Source: Streptomyces fuscigenes (GTDB lineage: Bacteria > Actinomycetota > Actinomycetes > Streptomycetales > Streptomycetaceae). Taken from it: a stretch of DNA of 36,464 bases. The translations under genes and the position numbers were made by a program. The stretch is taken from the NCBI RefSeq assembly GCF_021556455.1, contig NZ_JAKGCV010000013.1:1-36464 (forward strand), given 5' to 3'. This document shows positions 15,805-23,243 of this stretch, piece by piece (the first letter of the stretch is position 1; each line of letters opens with the position of its first letter). Below the pieces are notes generated by a model. It was not told the DNA's origin. It did not search any database and saw only the letters and a list, made by a program, of their open reading frames with translations.

Positions 15805-16032
15805 GGAGGAGGGAAAGCCACCGCACGAGCCTGGCGGGCATGCAGACGGCCGCCCGTGCGGCAGCCGGACGGCGGGAGTTCGGACGGGAAGCTCGGACGG
15901 GAGAGCTCGGACGCGGCGGGAGATCGGACGGTGGGAAGTCGGACGAACAGCGGTCGGACGGACGGACGGATGGCAGTCGACGGCTCAGCGGTCGGCCGAT
16001 GGCGGCCAGTTCGGTGCGGTCGGGCCGGTGAG

Positions 16033-16150
16033 ATCGGTCCGGTGCGGTCGAACCGGTGAAATCGGTCCGGTGCGGTCGAGCCGGTGAAATCGGTCCGGTG
16101 CGGTCGAACCGGTGAAATCGGTCCGGTGCGGTCGGTCCGGTGCGGTCGGT
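16033..16150. repeat. 28-bp tandem repeat array
   Basis: The unit begins atcggtccggtgcggtcg and ends accggtgaa. Copies start at 16033, 16061, 16089 and 16117; the first three are nearly identical and the fourth breaks down into shorter cggtccggtg units. There are no unique spacers, so it is not a CRISPR. It lies about 90 bases beyond the stop of the SDR gene. Confidence 0.85.
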
Positions 16151-16236
16151 CGGTGCCTTCCGGCTGGTGAGGTCGCGCCGGTGCGGTCGATCCGCCGCTC
16201 GCCGACGGCGGCCGGTCCTGCGGGCCCCCGGCGGGG

Positions 16237-17016
16237 TCAGTCCGCCGGGCCCGGTCGCCTCACGGCCGCGCGGAAGCCCGGCTGCGCCGTGAGGATGCCG
16301 CCGTCGACGGGGAGCGCGATCCCGGTGATCCACGCGGCGTCCCGCGAGGCCAGGAACGCGACGGCCGCCGCGATGTCCTCCGGGCGGCCCACCCGCCCCA
16401 TCGGGTAGAGCTGCGCCGCGCGTTCGAGGGCGTCCTCCCGGCCGGCCCAGCCCTCCGTGTGCACGGTGCCCGGCTCGACCAGGTTGACGCGCACGCCCCT
16501 TGGCGCCGCGTGGCCCGACAGTGTCCTCGTCAGGCTCGCGAGGCCCGCCTTCGCCGCGCTGTAGGCGTGGTTGCCGAAGTCCTGCTCGCCGTTGACGGAG
16601 CCGATCGAGACGATGGCGCCGCGTCCGGAGGCGACCAGGTGCGGCAGGGCGGCCCGCGCGCACCGGAACGCCCCGGTGAGGGTGAGGTCGAGGTCCCGCG
16701 CCCATTTGCCGTCCGGCTCGTCCTCGAACAGCGGCTCGTCCGGGCCGCAGGAGAACGCGTTGTTGACCAGGACGTCGAGCCTGCCGAACCGTTCCACGGC
16801 GCGCGCGACGGCGGCCTCCACCTCGGCCCGGTCGCCGACGTCGCAGCGGAACGCCTCGGCGCCCTCGATGCGTTCCGCGGTCGCCGCCGCCCGTTCCGCG
16901 TCCACGTCGGTGACGAGGACCCGCGCGCCCTCCTCGGCCAGCCGCCGCGCGGTGGCCGCTCCGATGCCGCGTCCCGCTCCCGTGATCAGTACGCCGTAGC
17001 CGTCGAATCGCTTCAT
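16237..17016 (-). CDS. SDR family NAD(P)-dependent oxidoreductase
   Basis: This 259-residue classical short-chain dehydrogenase has the cofactor loop TGAGRGIG (residues 12-19), the NNA motif in LVNNAFS, the catalytic serine in VSIGSVNG, and the Y152/K156 pair in AYSAAK. D37 and D39 in VTDVDAE suggest NAD rather than NADP. The ATG at 16 bases inside the region's clean frame begins MKRFDGYGVLITG. It is transcribed leftward and stands apart from the serine hydrolase to its right by about 250 bases. A role with the Rieske oxygenase operon, for example oxidising an alcohol or dihydrodiol, is possible but not shown. Confidence 0.92.
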   Translation of the reverse strand: MKRFDGYGVLITGAGRGIGAATARRLAEEGARVLVTDVDAERAAATAERIEGAEAFRCDVGDRAEVEAAVARAVERFGRLDVLVNNAFSCGPDEPLFEDEPDGKWARDLDLTLTGAFRCARAALPHLVASGRGAIVSIGSVNGEQDFGNHAYSAAKAGLASLTRTLSGHAAPRGVRVNLVEPGTVHTEGWAGREDALERAAQLYPMGRVGRPEDIAAAVAFLASRDAAWITGIALPVDGGILTAQPGFRAAVRRPGPAD

Positions 17017-17265
17017 CGGACGATCAGATCACTCGTGTCCCACGTGCACCAGAGTGCCGCCGCGCGCGCCCTGCCGGAGCGGTCCGGTCCGAACCGGCAC
17101 GGGGCGTACCCGATGAATGGGTGGCCCGGGCGGGCACCGGCCCGTCCCTCCCGCCCCTCCCGTCGCCCCGTCACCCGTCGCCCCGCCCCCCGTCGCCCGG
17201 TCAGCCGTCCCCGCGCGCGGCGCCGTTCCGTCGCCCGCCCGCCGCTCGGCGGCGTCGGCAGCGGG

Positions 17266-18423
17266 TCAAAGGACCGACCGCAGCGCCCGTACGAGGGCCT
17301 GCGCGCGGGGGTCCGCCGTCACGCCCTTGCGCATGCCGTTGGTGACGTAGCCGAACGCGATGCCGGACTCCGGGTCCGCGAAGCCCAGCGAGCCGCCGCG
17401 CCCCGGGTGCCCGAACGAGCCCTTCGCCAGCATCGGGGCCGCCGGGCCGTGCAGCATGTAGCCGAGACCGAACCGGGTCGACACCACCAGGACGCGGTCG
17501 GGGCCCGCCGACTCCTCGGTCCGCGCGAGGGTCAGCGTCGCCGGGGCGAACAGCCGGTGCCCGTCCACCGGGCCGAGCATCGCCGCGTACACGCGCGCAA
17601 GGCCGCGCGCCGTCGCGATGCCGCCCGAGGCGGGCATCTCCGCCGCGTGGTACTCCGGCGCGTTCTCGTCCAGTCCGGGGCTGATCACTCCGAACGCCCG
17701 GCGTGTCAGCGACCGGGGATCCTCGTACGCGTCGGAGACGGAGCGCTTCGGCCGCAGCCTCAGTTCGCCGCCCGCCGCGGGCGGCTCCGCCACCGCGGCG
17801 ATCCGGCCGACCCGGCGCGCCTCCTCGTCGGGCAGCCCGATCCAGAAGTCGAGGCCGAGCGGGCGCGCGATCTCCTCGGCCACGACCCGGCCGAGGGAGC
17901 GCCCGGTGACGCGCCGCACGAGCTCGCCGACCAGCCAGCCGTAGGTGTGCGCGTGATAGCCGTGGTCCGCGCCCGGCTCCCAGACCGGCGTCTGTGCCGC
18001 CAGCGCGCGCGGCCCGGACACCCCGTCCAGCGCCTGCGCCGGGGTCAGCGGGGTGTCGAGCACGGGAACGCCCGCGCGGTGCGAGAGCAGATGACGGACG
18101 AGGACCCGCTCCTTGCCGTACGCCTTGAACTCGGGCCAGTACGTGCCGACCGGCGCGTCCAGGTCGATCCGGCCGCGCTGGTGGAGCAGCAGCGGCACGG
18201 CCGCCGCGACGCCCTTCGTGGCGGACCGTACGACCTGTGCGGTGTCCAGGGCCCACGGTTCCCGCCCGGTCGCGTCGCGCGACCCGGCCCACAGGTCGAC
18301 GACCTTGCGGCCGTCGCGGTAGACGGCGACGGCCGCGCCGCGTTCGCCCAGTCGTTCGAAATTCCGTACGAAGGCGTCCCTGACCGGCTCGAAACCGGTC
18401 GCCACCGTGCCCTGGACGTCCAC
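17266..18423 (-). CDS. Serine hydrolase, class C beta-lactamase / EstB-type esterase family
   Basis: This protein has the beta-lactamase/transpeptidase fold with nucleophile S67 and K70 in the SxxK motif RSATKG and the tyrosine Y161 in HTYGWLVG. The third motif region reads GHPGRGGS rather than a KTG box, as in EstB-like esterases. These proteins usually hydrolyse esters rather than beta-lactams. The frame is open far upstream, so the start is uncertain. The GTG at 18423 gives VDVQGTVATGFEPV, preceded by GGAG at 7 bases, and is preferred; the GTG at 18456 would add 11 residues. No signal peptide is visible, so it is probably cytoplasmic. A 19-bp palindrome sits just upstream. Confidence 0.85.
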   Translation of the reverse strand: MDVQGTVATGFEPVRDAFVRNFERLGERGAAVAVYRDGRKVVDLWAGSRDATGREPWALDTAQVVRSATKGVAAAVPLLLHQRGRIDLDAPVGTYWPEFKAYGKERVLVRHLLSHRAGVPVLDTPLTPAQALDGVSGPRALAAQTPVWEPGADHGYHAHTYGWLVGELVRRVTGRSLGRVVAEEIARPLGLDFWIGLPDEEARRVGRIAAVAEPPAAGGELRLRPKRSVSDAYEDPRSLTRRAFGVISPGLDENAPEYHAAEMPASGGIATARGLARVYAAMLGPVDGHRLFAPATLTLARTEESAGPDRVLVVSTRFGLGYMLHGPAAPMLAKGSFGHPGRGGSLGFADPESGIAFGYVTNGMRKGVTADPRAQALVRALRSVL

Positions 18424-18906
18424 GCCCGCACTCCCGCTCGTCAATCGCTCGGCCACCGCACACCGCTCGGCACCACAGTGGTGCCGCCTCTCTATGGTGC
18501 AACGTTTCTGGAGCCTTCCGGACCAGTGTCCGCCCCGCCCGCCCCCGGGTGCCGGCGGGCCGCCGCCGGGGCGATGCGGCCGGGCGCGCGGGCGAGTACC
18601 GCGGAGCGTCCCGGGGGCGGGCGGGCGAGTACCGCCGGGGCGTCCCGGGGGCTTCCTTCCGCTGAGCGGAAGTCGCCCTGTGCGCCGCGCCCGTGGCCGT
18701 GCACGCTGAGGTCGGCCCGGTCGCGTGAGCCACGCTCCGGCCGGTGTCCGCCCGCGGTCCGACCCGAAAGACGGGGGGGTGCGGAGGAACCGGCACCGCG
18801 GTGATCGGCCCGTCGCGTGCCGGGCGGGCGAGCAGTCCAAGCCGGTCCCGACTCCGGGGCCGGGCGGCCACCCTCCCCGCCGCCGTGGAGGAGAAAGGCA
18901 GGAACC
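18424..18906. other. Divergent regulatory region between serine hydrolase and Rieske operon
   Basis: This stretch of about 480 bases contains no convincing gene. It holds a 19-bp inverted repeat next to the serine hydrolase start, a related partial site at about 18791, and the purine-rich leader GAGGAGAAAGGCAGG before the oxygenase gene. The middle is low-complexity cgg-rich DNA with a duplicated cgagtaccgc segment (about 18591-18634). Confidence 0.55.
18468..18486. promoter_or_regulatory. 19-bp inverted repeat, putative operator
   Basis: The sequence CGGCACCACAGTGGTGCCG is a perfect 9-1-9 inverted repeat. It ends 12-45 bases before the two possible starts of the leftward serine hydrolase, where a repressor would block transcription. 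The half-site CGGCACC recurs at 18791-18797 within CACCGCGGTG, upstream of the rightward oxygenase. The IclR protein encoded at 21484-22407 is the nearest candidate binder; this is inference. Confidence 0.5.
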
Positions 18907-19959
18907 ATGAGTTCGTTCGTCCGCAATCAGTGGTACGTCGCCGCCTACGGCACCGAGGTGGGCCGCGAGCCCTTCTCCCGCACGGTCTGCGGCGAGCCGG
19001 TCCTCCTGTGGCGCACGGAGGACGGCGCGGTCACCGCCATGTCCGACCGCTGCGTGCACCGCCGCTTCCCCCTCTCGCAGAAACCGAGCCACCTGGCCGG
19101 GGACCGACTCGTCTGCGGCTACCACGGGTTCACGTACGGGGCCGACGGCGTCTGCGTGTCCGTGCCGGGTCAGCGCAGGGTGCCGAGGACGGCCCGCCTG
19201 ACCACGTACCCGGTCGCCGAGCTCGACTCGTTCGTCTGGGTGTGGATCGGCGACCGGGAAGCGGCGGATGCGGAGGCGATCCCCCGGGCCCCCTGGCTGG
19301 CCGACCCCGCGTACACGACGGTCTGCGGCATGGAGCCTCTCGCCGCGCGCTACGGGCTGCTCGTCGACAACCTGCTCGACCTGTCGCACGAGACGTACCT
19401 GCACGGCGGGCACATCGGCACCCCCGAGGTCGCCGAGACGCCCATCACCACCGAGGTCGACGAGGCGGCGGGCGTGGTCCGGGTCAGCCGCCGCATGGAC
19501 GACGCGGCCTGCCCGCCGTTCTACGCCCGCTCGACGGGCATCGAGGGGCGCATCACGCGCTGGCAGGACATCGAGTACCACGCGCCGTGCCTGTACCTGC
19601 TCCACAGCCGGATCGCCCCGGTCGGCACCCCGCCGCCCGCCGCCGACGGCACCGATCCGGACGCCTTCCACGTCGAGGTCGTCTACGCGATCACGCCGGA
19701 GACCGAGCACAGCACGCACGATTTCTGGGCGGTGGCCCGGGACTTCGCGCCGGGCGACCGGACGGTGAGCGAGTTCCTGCACGACAGCAATCGCACGGTC
19801 GTCCTTCAGGACGTGGTCGCGCTGGACGTCCTGGAGAAGGCGGTGGCGGCCGAGGGCCGCGCGTACCAGGAGCTCAGCATCAACATCGACACCGGCGGCC
19901 TCGCCGCCCGGCGCATCCTGGACCGGCTGCGGGCCACCGGCGCGGGAGCCCCGGCGTGA
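18907..19959 (+). CDS. Rieske non-heme iron oxygenase, vanillate O-demethylase (VanA)-like
   Basis: This 350-residue terminal oxygenase has the Rieske [2Fe-2S] ligands C49, H51, C70 and H73 (RCVHRRFPL and VCGYHGFTY). The mononuclear iron site is DNLLDLSHETYLH, with N155, D158, H161 and H166. The length and the N-terminal RNQWYVAAY match the VanA/PobA group that demethylates or hydroxylates aromatic acids and related compounds. GAGGAGAAAGGCAGG precedes the ATG. Its stop overlaps the GTG of the next gene by 4 bases. Electrons presumably come from the reductase two genes downstream. The substrate cannot be told from sequence. Confidence 0.94.
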   Translation: MSSFVRNQWYVAAYGTEVGREPFSRTVCGEPVLLWRTEDGAVTAMSDRCVHRRFPLSQKPSHLAGDRLVCGYHGFTYGADGVCVSVPGQRRVPRTARLTTYPVAELDSFVWVWIGDREAADAEAIPRAPWLADPAYTTVCGMEPLAARYGLLVDNLLDLSHETYLHGGHIGTPEVAETPITTEVDEAAGVVRVSRRMDDAACPPFYARSTGIEGRITRWQDIEYHAPCLYLLHSRIAPVGTPPPAADGTDPDAFHVEVVYAITPETEHSTHDFWAVARDFAPGDRTVSEFLHDSNRTVVLQDVVALDVLEKAVAAEGRAYQELSINIDTGGLAARRILDRLRATGAGAPA

Positions 19960-20363
19960 CCGGCGGCCCCGCGGGCCCCGGCGGGTCGGATGCCCGGGCC
20001 GGGGCGGCGCCGGAGGGCGCCACGGCGGTTCGGGCGGGTGCGGGCCCGGGGGACGCCATCGGGGTTCCGGCCGGGGAGCAGGTCTTCCGCATCCGCTGGG
20101 TGCCCGGGACGGACCAGTTGCTCGCGGTCTGCTTCTGCGGCGCGGAACGGCCGTTCGAGGGCCCGGTGGAACTCTGGGAGTGGCTGCTCGCGCACCCGGA
20201 GCATCCGGACGCACCGCCCGCACCGGCCGCCCCGGCCGCCCCTGCCGGTCCTGCCGGTCCTGCCGGTCCTGCCGGTCCTGCCGGTCCTGCCGGTCCTGCC
20301 GTACCGTCCGACCCCGCCGGGCCGGCCGGCCCCGCCGCACACAATCCGGAAGACGGGACATGA
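19956..20363 (+). CDS. Small CxC-motif protein of unknown function between oxygenase and reductase genes
   Basis: This 135-residue protein is read from a GTG that overlaps the oxygenase stop (GTGA), and its own stop overlaps the reductase start (ATGA). That position strongly supports translation. Residues 1-40 are Ala/Gly-rich, and the core (about 41-88) reads FRIRWVPGTDQLLAVCFCGAE, then PVELWEWLLAHPEHP. C59 and C61 form a CxC motif that could bind a metal or cluster. The tail is a collagen-like Gly-Pro-Ala repeat. I do not recognise a named family. A role as an accessory or assembly factor for the Rieske system is suggested only by context. Confidence 0.75.
   Translation: MTGGPAGPGGSDARAGAAPEGATAVRAGAGPGDAIGVPAGEQVFRIRWVPGTDQLLAVCFCGAERPFEGPVELWEWLLAHPEHPDAPPAPAAPAAPAGPAGPAGPAGPAGPAGPAVPSDPAGPAGPAAHNPEDGT
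20241..20300 (+). repeat. 9-bp tandem repeat encoding a collagen-like (Gly-Pro-Ala)n tail
   Basis: The unit cctgccggt is repeated about 6.7 times without interruption inside the 3' part of the small CxC gene. It encodes Pro-Ala-Gly triplets. The copies are identical at DNA level, so the array is recent or length-variable. Confidence 0.9.
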
Positions 20364-21343
20364 GCTTCCACGCCGATGAGTTCGACGTCGTCGTCGCCCG
20401 CCGGGAGAGCGTGGCGGACGGCGTCGTACGGCTCAGCCTCGCCGATCCGGCCGGGGCCCCGCTTCCGCCGTGGGAGCCGGGCGCCCATCTGGACCTCCTG
20501 CTCGCGCCCGGCCTCGAACGGCAGTACTCGCTCTGCGGCGACCCGGCCGACCGCTCGGTCCTCAGGATCGCCGTGGCCCGCGATCCGGCGGGCCGGGGCG
20601 GGTCGCGGCACGTGCACGCCGAACTCACGGAGGGCACGGTGCTGCGGGCGCGCGGCCCCCGCAACCACTTCCCGCTGGTGGAGGCCGCCCGCTACCTGTT
20701 CGTCGCGGGCGGCATCGGCATCACCCCGCTCGCGGCGATGATCGGCGCGCTCGCCGCGCGCGGCGCCGAGTGGCGGCTCGTGTACGGGGGACGCACGCGG
20801 GCCTCGATGGCGTTCGCGGCGAGCCTGGCCGCCGCCCACCCGGACCGGGTGGAGATCTGCCCCCAGGACGAGACGGGGCTGCTCGACCTCTCCGGCCTGC
20901 TCGGCGTGCCCCGTACGGACACGGCCGTGTACTGCTGCGGCCCGGAGCCGCTGCTCGCGGCGGTCGAGGAGCGCTGTGCGGCGTGGCCGGCCGGAGCCCT
21001 GCACACGGAACGCTTCGCGCCGAGGCCCGGCCCGCCCCCGGAGACCGGTCCGCGCACGCACCCGAGCGCGGCGGAGGGCGCCTTCGAGGTGGAACTCGCC
21101 GCGTCGGGAAGGACGCTGACGGTGCCGCCCGGCCGGTCGATCCTGGAGGTGGTGGAGGACGCGGGCGTCCAGGTGCTGTCGTCGTGCCGCGAGGGCACCT
21201 GCGGGACCTGCGAGACGGATGTCCTCGCGGGCGAGCCCGACCACCGCGACGCGCTGCTCACCGCGGACGAACGCGCGGCGAACGACGTCATGTTCATCTG
21301 CGTGTCGCGCTGCCGCTCGGAGCGGCTGGTACTCGACCTGTGA
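20360..21343 (+). CDS. PDR/VanB family ferredoxin-type oxidoreductase
   Basis: This 327-residue reductase has the class IA phthalate dioxygenase reductase order. First is a flavin domain with RQYSLCGDP (residues about 54-62), then an NAD domain with FVAGGIGITPL and YCCGPEPLL, and last a C-terminal plant-type ferredoxin with C276, C281, C284 and C314 (SCREGTCGTC and ICVSRC). It takes electrons from NAD(P)H and passes them to the Rieske centre of the oxygenase. The ATG at 20360 overlaps the small-protein stop, so all three genes are coupled. It is followed by about 140 bases containing a 44-bp direct repeat and then the convergent IclR gene. Confidence 0.95.
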   Translation: MSFHADEFDVVVARRESVADGVVRLSLADPAGAPLPPWEPGAHLDLLLAPGLERQYSLCGDPADRSVLRIAVARDPAGRGGSRHVHAELTEGTVLRARGPRNHFPLVEAARYLFVAGGIGITPLAAMIGALAARGAEWRLVYGGRTRASMAFAASLAAAHPDRVEICPQDETGLLDLSGLLGVPRTDTAVYCCGPEPLLAAVEERCAAWPAGALHTERFAPRPGPPPETGPRTHPSAAEGAFEVELAASGRTLTVPPGRSILEVVEDAGVQVLSSCREGTCGTCETDVLAGEPDHRDALLTADERAANDVMFICVSRCRSERLVLDL

Positions 21344-21346
21344 CCT

Positions 21347-21475
21347 GCGTCGGCCGTGCCCGGCTCGCTGTCCGTGCCGTGTCCGCCCGCGGGGCCTCCC
21401 GCGCCTCGTGCGTCCGTCTGCCGCGCCCGGCGCGTCGGGCGTGCCCGGTGCGCTGTCCGTGACGTGTCCGCCCGC
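21347..21475. repeat. Imperfect 44-bp direct repeat between reductase and IclR genes
   Basis: The segments 21347-21390 and 21432-21475 both start gcgtcgg, contain cgctgtccgtg and end cgtgtccgcccgc. They differ at four positions and lie 85 bp apart. They sit between the convergent 3' ends of the two genes and have no evident coding role. Confidence 0.75.
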
Positions 21476-21483
21476 CGTGCCGC

Positions 21484-22407
21484 CTAGGACACGGACGCCG
21501 GTTCGGCGCCCAGCGAGCGGGAGATGCCGCGTGCGGCGACCTGCACCAGCGGGACGAGCGTGTGCGGCTGCACCGCACCGGCGTGGGCCACGACGGACAC
21601 CGCCGCGACCACGTCCCCCCGAGGTCCGTACACCGGGGCGGCGACCGACACGCTGTCCAGCGTCACCTGGCGCTCGCACACGGCCACTCCCGTGCGCCGC
21701 ACCTCGGCGAGCAACTGCCGCAGCAGGGACGGATCGCACACGGTCGCCTCGGTGCACCGGGCCGGCGGCCCCGCCAGCACCTGTTCCTGCACCTCCGGCG
21801 GCGCGTACGCGAGCAGGACGCGGCCCACCCCGGTGGGCATGAGGGCGAACCGCCCCGCCACCCTGGTCAGCACGGGCACCGCGCCGCGCCCCGCGAGCCG
21901 CTCGACGAAGACGACCGAGAGGCCCTCGCGCACGGCCAACTGCGCGTTCTCCCCCGTGACATGCACCAGGTCGGAGAGCTGCGGCAGGGCGAGTTCGCGC
22001 AGCCCGAGGCCGCGCGGCGCCAGCGACGCGATCTCCCACAGCCGCAGGCCGATGCGGTACGAGCCGCCGCCGTCGCGCTCCAGTGCGCCCCACCGGGTGA
22101 GCTCGCCGACGAGGCGGTGCGTGGTGGTGAGCGGCAGGCCGGTGTGGCGCGCGAGGGCGGTGAGGGTGCGGACGGGCGCGTCGGGCGTGAAGGCCTCCAG
22201 CACCCGCAGGGCGCGCATCGTGACCGAGACGGGCACCTCCCGGGCAGGGGCGGAACGCTTCCCGGTGGTGGCCGCGGGCACCGCTCCCGCACCGGAAGCC
22301 GCCCCCGTCCCGAGCATCACCTCTGCCCCGGAAGCTGCTTCTGCCCCCGCCGCTCTGGCGCGCACCGCTCCCGTGTCGCCCGCCGCACTCGTTCCCCGTA
22401 CAGCCAT
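21484..22407 (-). CDS. IclR family transcriptional regulator
   Basis: This 307-residue protein carries an IclR winged helix-turn-helix at about residues 60-118 (ALRVLEAFTP, LTALARHTGLPLTTTHRLVGEL). An effector domain follows, with LSVVFVERLAG, PTGVGRVLLAY and a DSVSVAAPVYGPRGDVVAAVSV ending cut into its usual blocks. The first 55 residues are Ala/Gly/Thr-rich and atypical, so a later start is possible, though the ATG at 22407 is the one in view. It converges on the Rieske operon and is the most likely regulator of it. IclR proteins commonly sense aromatic acids. Confidence 0.92.
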   Translation of the reverse strand: MAVRGTSAAGDTGAVRARAAGAEAASGAEVMLGTGAASGAGAVPAATTGKRSAPAREVPVSVTMRALRVLEAFTPDAPVRTLTALARHTGLPLTTTHRLVGELTRWGALERDGGGSYRIGLRLWEIASLAPRGLGLRELALPQLSDLVHVTGENAQLAVREGLSVVFVERLAGRGAVPVLTRVAGRFALMPTGVGRVLLAYAPPEVQEQVLAGPPARCTEATVCDPSLLRQLLAEVRRTGVAVCERQVTLDSVSVAAPVYGPRGDVVAAVSVVAHAGAVQPHTLVPLVQVAARGISRSLGAEPASVS

Positions 22408-22764
22408 CCGGTCATCGTCGAACCGTCCCCGCCGGGGGTCAACGGTCCGCGCGCCACTTCACCGCTCCGGCACCGCTTCACCGGCCCCCCGCCGCTTCGT
22501 CGCTTCCGGCGCACGTCGGCGCGGGTCGACGCGGGTCGACGCGGGGGAAGTGGCGGGATGCCGGGGTGGCCGGCCGGGATGCCGGGGTGGCCGGCCCGCC
22601 CACCGCCGACGCGTTCCCCCGAAGCCGTCACCAGAGCCCCGGCCGCCTCGGCTCCGTGCCCTTCCGCATCCGCCGTGCGTAATTTACATATATTTGTACT
22701 ATTGAGGGTGATTTTGTCGTGCCGGGGCGACCAGGCCTCCGGCATCCGTACTGAGGAGTCGCCG
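22408..22764. other. Intergenic region with short repeats and an AT-rich island
   Basis: No gene was found. Two perfect 21-bp copies (gggatgccggggtggccggcc) lie at 22555-22575 and 22576-22596, preceded by repeated gcgggtcgac units at about 22521-22545. At about 22679-22715 the composition turns sharply AT-rich (aatttacatatatttgtact), which stands out in this GC-rich DNA and contains a TACTAT -10-like box at 22697-22702. It probably holds the promoter of the SsgA-like gene. Confidence 0.6.
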
Positions 22765-23172
22765 ATGTCACCCGTCGTCGAGCAGTCCGCCAAGGCGCGC
22801 CTCATAAGCGACGCCCCTCATCCCCGCATCGTCTCCGTGCTGCTGCGCTACGACGGCTCCGACCCCCTCGCGCTGCGGATGGTCTTCCCCGCCGAGGTCT
22901 CCCTCGACGACAGCGAGGTCGTCTGGGCCTTCGCCCGCGACCTGGTCGAGACGGGCCTGCGGGAGCCCGCGGGCGAGGGCGACGTGCACGTATGGCCGTG
23001 CGGGCGGGCGCAGACCGTGTTCGAGTTCCGGGCCCCCGAGGGGGTCGCGCTGGTCCAGTTCGACAACGCCTCGCTGCGCCGCTTCCTGCGCAGCTCGTAC
23101 GCCGTCGTGCCGGCCGGCGCGGAGGCCGACCACCTCGACGTGGAGCAGCACATCGGCAGCCTCATCGTCTGA
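22765..23172 (+). CDS. SsgA-like protein (SALP), sporulation and cell-division regulator
   Basis: This 135-residue protein matches the actinomycete SsgA/SsgB family. It has VLLRYDGSDPLALRMVF, WAFARDLVETGL, GDVHVWPC and DVEQHIGSLIV in family order and is near the usual length of 130-145 residues. Family members guide septum placement, cell-wall remodelling or spore separation in mycelial actinomycetes. TGAGGAG lies 7 bases before the ATG. Which SALP subtype it is cannot be said from memory. The AT-rich island upstream suggests developmental or otherwise special promoter control. The tricorn protease gene follows after 71 bases and may be co-transcribed. Confidence 0.93.
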   Translation: MSPVVEQSAKARLISDAPHPRIVSVLLRYDGSDPLALRMVFPAEVSLDDSEVVWAFARDLVETGLREPAGEGDVHVWPCGRAQTVFEFRAPEGVALVQFDNASLRRFLRSSYAVVPAGAEADHLDVEQHIGSLIV

Positions 23173-23243
23173 GCCGAGGGTCCACCCGGAGAAGTTCCCG
23201 GTGATGAGTTGCCCGAGACCCGCGCCGCGGAAAGCATGGAAAG

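Larger units (their letters stand above)
15304..16236. other. Repeat-rich 933-bp intergenic region upstream of the ABC operon
   Basis: No convincing gene was found on either strand. Open frames exist, but their translations are Arg/Ser/Asp-rich and consist of repeats. The region holds two copies of a GTGTCGACAC palindrome, a stretch of loosely repeated cggac units (about 15870-15975) and a 28-bp tandem array. It separates the 3' end of the SDR gene from the start of the ABC-led cluster, so regulatory DNA for that cluster is expected here. Confidence 0.6.

Noticed and set aside
15516-16087. Plus-strand open frames in the 15.3-16.2 kb gap
   Set aside because: Translations are Arg/Ser-rich and dominated by DNA repeats, and they have no matching ribosome site or family resemblance.
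16033-16150. Possible CRISPR array
   Set aside because: The 28-bp units abut directly without unique spacers and no cas gene is present.
18424-20664. Upstream extension of the serine hydrolase frame to more than 1100 residues
   Set aside because: The extra part is antisense to the Rieske operon and low-complexity; family homology begins near the GTG at 18423.
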